From Doryteuthis pealeii (lineage: Eukaryota > Mollusca > Cephalopoda > Myopsida > Loliginidae), in assembly GCA_023376005.1 (NCBI GenBank), contig CM042152.1, positions 90,497,948 through 90,561,947 on the forward strand: DNA of 64,000 nt, given 5' to 3'. Within the stretch, counting starts at the first letter, position 1. The number at the start of each line of letters is the position of its first letter. A program made the position numbers and the translations under genes. This document shows positions 58,697 through 64,000 of the stretch, in pieces. The notes beneath the pieces were generated by a model that was not told where the DNA came from, did no database searches, and worked only from the letters and a program-made list of their open reading frames with translations.

Positions 58697-59600
58697 ACAC
58701 GACAAACAGAGTTCAAATTCTGGCCATGGTTGTGTGCATTTCCCATAGCACTAATATCATTCTCACTTTAGCTAGGGGTAAATAATAAGGCAGACTGGGC
58801 TATTTAACCATGTGTTGCATACCCTCTTCATTACTTACTTCTTTCTTACTCTATTCTTCTGGCCGTCTTTGGAATCTTATAACATCTTGTCTTGGTCTGG
58901 AATCTTCTAAGGTCTGGACTTCCTTGGGGACTTCGGGTCTGGTCTTCTATTGGGGATTTCTCTTTATCAGAAGCCCTGTGTCATTGTTAGTTTTTAGACG
59001 TAATAACACAAGACTCCGATTTACTTTGATCTTACTTTATTTTTAAATCTCCAACCAGACAATCTGCGCAGATGAGAGGACGCGCGTATAACATGACTTA
59101 CCCCTTCGAGCTCGCTGCTACCTTCTAACTAACTGAAACTTACTTACTATCTAAACCGGAAGATAGGGTCCACTCTACCGGTTTCTCACGGCTATCCCCA
59201 GAAGGTAGGGTCAGGACTGAGGTCAAACGTTGTCACTCATTCTTCAAGGCCGCCGGCTGAACTTATAACCGTCATTTTGATTTCTACACTATTGCACATA
59301 AATATTAGGTATCTAATAATTATGTAACACATGGTATGTGTAATAAGTAATTGAGAGTTACTTCCCCTATTTTATTATTACCCATTTGTGGAACTCTTTG
59401 ACGTTTCTGAGAGTATATAAGCTGTAACAGTATTCTAAGTAGAATAAAGCTATATTAAGCCTAACTGTGTGTGTTTCTTATTATTACAATATGGTACCTG
59501 GTCTTGGAGAAGGAAAAACTCTGAATATAAACCTGTCAATTTCCATTTAAAAAAATGACGTATATCACATCCTGCTCATACGGAGAGGTTGTGTAAATAC
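58697..59600 (+). repeat. SINE C split by LTR-like insertion
   Basis: The left part (58697-58810) contains the B box and body; the right part resumes at about 59494 (CCTGGTCTTGGAGAAGG) and ends with CATACGGAGAGGTTG. Confidence 0.75.
58811..59488 (+). mobile_element. Probable solo LTR, ~676 bp
   Basis: TGTGTTGC...TTATTACA interrupts SINE C. AGTATATAAGC (TATA-like) is near 59413 and AATAAAG ~30 bp downstream near 59443, as in LTRs. The target duplication is unclear (CCATG versus ATATG). Left end related to 39189-39620. Confidence 0.6.
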
Positions 59601-60178
59601 ATAAGAAACCACTGGATTAATAGAATTTGGTGCACTTTCATTATGTATGTTCACCGCTCCTCCATTGCACTATTTTGTCTAATTTGTACAATATTGTGCA
59701 ATTTTTTACTTATCAAATGTCCGCATTGAATGTAGTGTAAAATTGAACAAAGTAGAGAAAGTTTTGCAAATCTAAAAAAAGCTACATCAAAAATCTATAT
59801 GAACATAAAAAAAGTTGTATCAAGATCTTAATGGGGCCCCTCCAAAGAACCCCATCAAATTAAAAAAAAAAAAAAACACCCCAACCACTGAGGCCCAAAT
59901 ACTCTAAATTGTTCAAAGGAGCCCTATTAAATATGAAAATAAGGAAATCTCCTCTATTCTTATATCTTTATTTTTTTTTGTAAAATTTTATCAGGGTCCT
60001 AATACTAGAGGGGGCCCTCTGGTATTGTGGCCCCTGGGTTGCAGCTCATATGTAAATCTGGCACTGGCTGGCTGTTATTCACTTTACAATAAAATTAGTA
60101 GGATAGTGAAAGATAAGAATTTCAATGAGAAAAAAATCATTTTTTTCCTAATTAATCAACTTTTTCAAGAATAACATT
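59601..60178. other. No recognisable feature
   Basis: AT-rich with a GC-rich GGGGGCCCTCTGG stretch near 60010; nothing assignable. Confidence 0.4.
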
Positions 60179-60287
60179 CACCTCAGTCGGTAGAGTGTCA
60201 GACTAGGAACCACAAGGTTCCTGGTTTGATACTGGCCCTCGCCAACTCAGTGTATGAGTAGCACAGGGATCTGTGCAGTAAAGTCAG
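60179..60287 (+). repeat. SINE A 5' fragment
   Basis: CCTCAGTCGGTAGAGTGTC through the B box (GGTTTGATACTGG) to CTGTGCAGTAAAGTC. Confidence 0.75.
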
Positions 60288-60627
60288 TTCTGTCAGTGTG
60301 GTAATATCAGTTCTGTGAACTTTGACATTTCTCTTTATGCTATGTCAGTTCCATAAACTCTTCATATCAACAAGTGCGATCTATCTTCAGTAATGTGTCA
60401 GAATAAAAGAAAAAAAATACATTTACTGCACAATGGATTTGACTGCAAAATCTATGAAACAATTTCTCTCTAAATAATCACCTTAAGAAAAACTTTGGTT
60501 TTATAGCATGACAACCCTTGCTGGGTTATTTAATGACAAAGTCAACTTTTTATAGAAAGGGGGAAAATATATGGGGCGAAATAGACCTTCGAATCAACAA
60601 GCTCCCGCCGAGGGTGAACCAAAAACA

Positions 60628-60828
60628 AGCAAGCGCTAATACCCTTGGGAAAGGTATGAATCCTACTGTCCCTCCAGTTATGGATAAATTTTAGGGCAGA
60701 CTGGGATCTTTAACCTTGGTTAGGCAACCAGTCTAGGAGAAAGAAAACTCTGAATTCAAACCCGTTGAACACCGCTTTAAAAAAAATTGACGTTTTGTCA
60801 CATCCTGCTCGTGCGGAGGGGTTGGTAT
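60628..60828 (+). repeat. SINE C, head missing
   Basis: Body from GCGCTAATACCCTTGGG to GTGCGGAGGGGTTGG, then a TA tail. Confidence 0.78.
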
Positions 60829-61320
60829 ATATATATATATATATATCAGCTGCTTCATGTCAAATTCACTCACTTAGCTGGTTATTCAATCCGACAGCAT
60901 ACAGACTGACTGACTCACATCACTTCAACACCTATGACACCGAAAGTCTGTGTATTCAGTAAATAAGAATTTTGTTCTGAGGGTGGGAATTGCGTTATAG
61001 GGTGTCAGATATTTTAACCAAATAAAAATCATAAAACATGATTTGTTTCAAATAAAAAATCCCTTTTTTAGGGGAATCCCCAGGTGTAGTGGCTAATGTG
61101 CAAGACTGTGACATTGTTGTGAGAAAGTTCAATTATAATTATTATCATGTTTACTTTAGGACTAATACCTGAAGCAAAGGCATGTACTCGTTCATCCCTC
61201 CACAGCTATGGATTAAATAGTACCACTACTGTTCTTCTACAAGGATAGCTTTGGCATTAAATAACCCACATTATTAGACAAAGAAACAAAAACCAAATCA
61301 CTTATTCATTAATTATATAA

Positions 61321-61581
61321 AGTAAAAGTAAGTAAAGTCGTCGGGGCGGCCTAAAGTCGGTATCAGCCAGTCAGCAAGGGAGTCTATCCCCTTTTCACTA
61401 GCGCTAGACCAAGGAGATTATTTTAGCGTCCGAGATGGACAGGGCCACACCTACCGTCAGCTCCTTACTTTACCGTACATATCCCTGTGCTACTCATACG
61501 CTGAGTTGGCGAGGACCAATATCAAACTAGGAACCTTGTGGTTTCTAGCTGAACGCTCTACCGACTAAGCTAACCCGGCCC
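61321..61581 (-). repeat. SINE A, full length
   Basis: GTAAAGTCGTCGGGGCGGCC to GCTAACCCGGCCC; minus strand, low divergence. Confidence 0.83.
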
Positions 61582-61698
61582 ATTAATTATACTGCGCTTT
61601 AAAGATGTCTGCAAGAGGAACAATTTTATTTATAATTGAGGTTGAAATGAAAATAAAATCATGGGGAATGTGACGTAAATAATTAAGTTTTAACTAAT

Positions 61699-62178
61699 GT
61701 GAACGAGCAGATTCCCAGCTCCCACGAACGAAACGAGTCCGGATATGTGTGGCCTGTGCGAGGGGGAGGAGTGAGGCGAGCGACCACGGAAATTGAACTC
61801 GGCATCTCTTCGTTGCTGAAATGCTGGTGAAATTCGGCTCGAGCAGTGCAGAGTAACCCGTATGTAAAGTTTCGTCGTGAGGATTGAAGCGTGCTGATGA
61901 ATGTCGAACGTGTAAATCAGAGTGAGGAGCCCGGATGAAACATAGCAATGGGATATTTAGGGACCTGCCCTGCGAGATCAGGGAGAAAGTCTGCAGTAGC
62001 ATTTTGGCTGTCGAAACGAGTGGAAGAGAAGATATATTTGGATAGTGCTAGTGAGAAGAACAGAACTGCTGGGAGAGCAAAGCAAGTACGACGACTACGA
62101 CTGTCTGATAATCTGAAGGTCCCTGGTTCATTGCCGGGTTTCGGCACCACTGATAACCTGAAGGAAGCAGTTTCCTAA
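61699..62178 (+). mobile_element. 480-bp GC-rich insertion with tRNA-like 3' half
   Basis: Flanked by AACTAAT at 61692-61698 and 62179-62185 and inserted into family R sequence. Much richer in GC and CpG than its surroundings. Near the right end, GTCTGATAATCTGAAGG, GGTTCATTGCC (B-box-like, 62125-62135) and GGCACCA resemble the 3' half of a tRNA with a Met-like anticodon arm. Overlapping frames exist on both strands, but none is recognised. Confidence 0.55.
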
Positions 62179-62460
62179 AACTAATAATATAGTTTTGGTT
62201 ACAGGCAGACACCATCTCCATTATGATAAGACATTTTTTTAAAATCTAATTCTTTTGGATAGCTTAAATGTGAGATATACTACTGCCAAAATTCTTTATC
62301 TTTAAAATTGTGCCAATCAGATTCTTTCCGATTTGGCAAGATTTTTCAGTCCCTCCTATTATGGTTGCTATGGTTTCATTATTTTGGCATAAGCAAATGT
62401 CAAAGTGCAAATTAAGTACAACTTAAGTCTCTGATTCTAAACAGCATTTAAAGGCCAATG

Positions 62461-62900
62461 TACAGGGTGTTTGCGATAAATTTGACAGTTTCATAGGGAA
62501 AAAGAAAAAGTGCTTGGTAACTACAAAATATAATGGATTGTAAAGACGTATGGAAATTACACTACTGTAAACAAGTTTCATTCAAAATAACCGCCATTAG
62601 CATCTATCACAGCCTCAATCCTGCTCCGGAACCTGGAGAAAGCTGATGTTACAGTTTCCCTAGGAAGGGTCTCAAAAATTACCTTAATTCTGTCGATTAA
62701 CTGGGCTTATGTAGTACTGGCATGGCAATTGGTGTCTTTCTCAAAAGTTTCACATACATAATAATATTTGGGGTTAAGATCTGAGTTCGGAAGCCAAACA
62801 TTGGGACTGGTGTAGTCGTAAAAATTCACTGACATTTTTTACTTTTCCCAGAGGTGTGGAGGGGGCCAAATCCTGCTGCCATACATATGGCCTACCATTG
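62461..62900 (-). pseudogene. Mariner-type transposase remnant
   Basis: TACAGGGTGTTT at 62461 is a mariner-like terminus at a TA. Reading inward on the minus strand, the C-terminal block FSRFRSRIEAVIDANGGYFE is preceded by ETLPRETVTSA and, across frame breaks, by a SDLNPNYY-like segment matching the PDLNP-D-Y region that carries the third catalytic Asp in mariner transposases. Stops and frameshifts show it is dead. The other end was lost at the junction with LINE-2. Confidence 0.7.
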
Positions 62901-62904
62901 GCTA

Positions 62905-63145
62905 CCTGGCTGGAGAACTGAAAAAACTAGAACATGAGGGTAAAAATCTTACCAATTTTCATTGGTGCCCTTGGAATGGTCCCCAAAGATTTGAATAGGT
63001 GGAAGAATTGAGATCATCAAAATAACAGCATTGATCAACTAGAATACTCAGAAGAGTCCTGGAGACCTGGGGAGGAGACTTGCTGTCACTTATCCTTGAG
63101 TGAAAGACCACTAGCTAAGGTGGGTGTGAAAGACTCAAGGAGTAA

Positions 63146-63187
<42 letters not shown>

Positions 63188-63188
63188 T
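62905..63188 (+). pseudogene. LINE-2 3' end with (TAA)n tail
   Basis: Same family as 22966-23420. Recognisable ELKKL, a VKILPIFIGALG-type block, QLEYSEESW and LLSL, then TAA repeats (63149-63187). Strongly 5'-truncated. Confidence 0.68.
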
Positions 63189-63680
63189 AGTGGAATCTGT
63201 GAAATCATCACCAATCAAAATAATTTTGCAATAAGTCTGTCTCTTCTGCCCCATGACAAATGGATCCCCCTAAAGAAAGTAACAAACATATAAACATAAA
63301 ATGAGCACAGAACTCTGTTGGGTCATGCAGCCAAGTCTCTGCACTGAAAAAGTAACACTCGCCATCAGTCGACTCAAAAAATTACGTCCAACCATTCCTC
63401 AAATAAAAGACATTCTGCCCGACAGAATTTGCCTCAGCAATGATTCTTCTCTGCAGCCGAACCATTTTAGCCCACAGGGGTGACAGCAATCCTACCACTT
63501 GTGATCAGGAGTTGCACCATGACTGCTCGTCTTCAAGTGGACTAGAGGCCACATGCATATGCCGCACGCCACTCGTTGTCTTCTTGAATGATGAAGACGG
63601 GCTGACTTATCGAAGATAACTGGCTGTTTGCCATGCTGGTCATTTCCACTACAAAGCACATTTTTATTCCCTTTAATTTC
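63189..63680. other. No recognisable feature
   Basis: A 60-codon plus-strand frame begins at 63301 with an ATG, but no family is recognised. It could be more LINE-2-associated sequence. Confidence 0.35.
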
Positions 63681-63682
63681 CG

Positions 63683-64000
63683 CCCTATCGGTGGGGCGTT
63701 ACAATGCACCGACTGCACCTCTGCAGAGGGGTAAGACTTCCCCAAATGGGACCACCTGTTGGCCATGGGTGGCGACCCGTTATGCTTTAGAATGAAGTCT
63801 TGGCAGCCCCCAACCCTTTTTATCATATGGGTGCTAGAAGGTGGTGGCGGAGGGTCTACATGTCCTGGGAATGACGTTAAACTCTATCTGATGGTAAGGT
63901 TCCAGTTCTGGAGGTTTCGGGAATGTGAAGCACCCTTTAATCACCATAGCTCCCTGGTCCACTTTGACCCAGAGTGGTAGTACCTGTTAGGGTCCCATCT
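63683..64000 (+). repeat. Element B, internally deleted, runs off the window
   Basis: GGTGGGGCGTTACAATGCACC start, an internal deletion after the GGTGGCGACCC block, then CTACATGTCCTGGGAATGACG to GTTAGGGTCCCATCT at the window edge. Confidence 0.8.

Overview
This is a 64 kb stretch of an animal nuclear genome, AT-rich and dominated by repeats. Microsatellites, tRNA-derived SINEs, Penelope-, LINE- and Gypsy-type remnants and an intronless cytosolic sulfotransferase point to an invertebrate. A mollusc (perhaps a cephalopod) is my guess, but nothing in the window proves it. There is no operon-like gene organisation. The only intact, recognisable host-type protein gene is one sulfotransferase on the minus strand (30017-30865).

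Layout. Bases 1-16338 form a giant fold-back: 1-8301 reads forward, a ~42-base turn follows, and 8344-16338 is a noisier reverse complement of the same sequence, ending at a 100-N assembly gap (16339-16438). The same ~8 kb unit occurs a third time, in direct orientation, at about 28225-36177. There it carries the intact sulfotransferase; both fold-back arms carry frameshifted copies. The two arms share indels with each other and differ together from the third copy. The simplest reading is an unpolished hairpin-type contig from one haplotype placed next to the other haplotype. A real inverted segmental duplication is the alternative.

Bases 16439-28200 hold a LINE fragment with a minisatellite, AT-rich satellites, decayed SINEs, a second LINE C-terminal fragment, TTC microsatellites, a 111-bp minisatellite, a GIY-YIG-type retroelement C-terminus and several palindromes. 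Bases 36200-48900 are nested transposons: a ~600-bp repeat family (element B), probable solo LTRs, a miniature LTR retrotransposon with visible PBS, PPT and target duplication (41430-42703) that was itself invaded, many copies of a Penelope-like repeat (family P), MITEs with long inverted repeats (one with an internal telomere-like tract), and a CR1/jockey-type LINE tail. Bases 48900-64000 are similar, with more element B, SINEs, a mariner remnant and microsatellites.

The most interesting object is a ~305-bp insertion at 53251-53555. On the minus strand it has a tRNA-Asp-like Pol III promoter followed directly by a near-consensus type I hammerhead ribozyme, and it is flanked by a perfect 79-bp direct repeat. 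Its arrangement matches the ribozyme-bearing SINE-like elements known from schistosomes (Sm-alpha type). One core base (C3) is changed to U.
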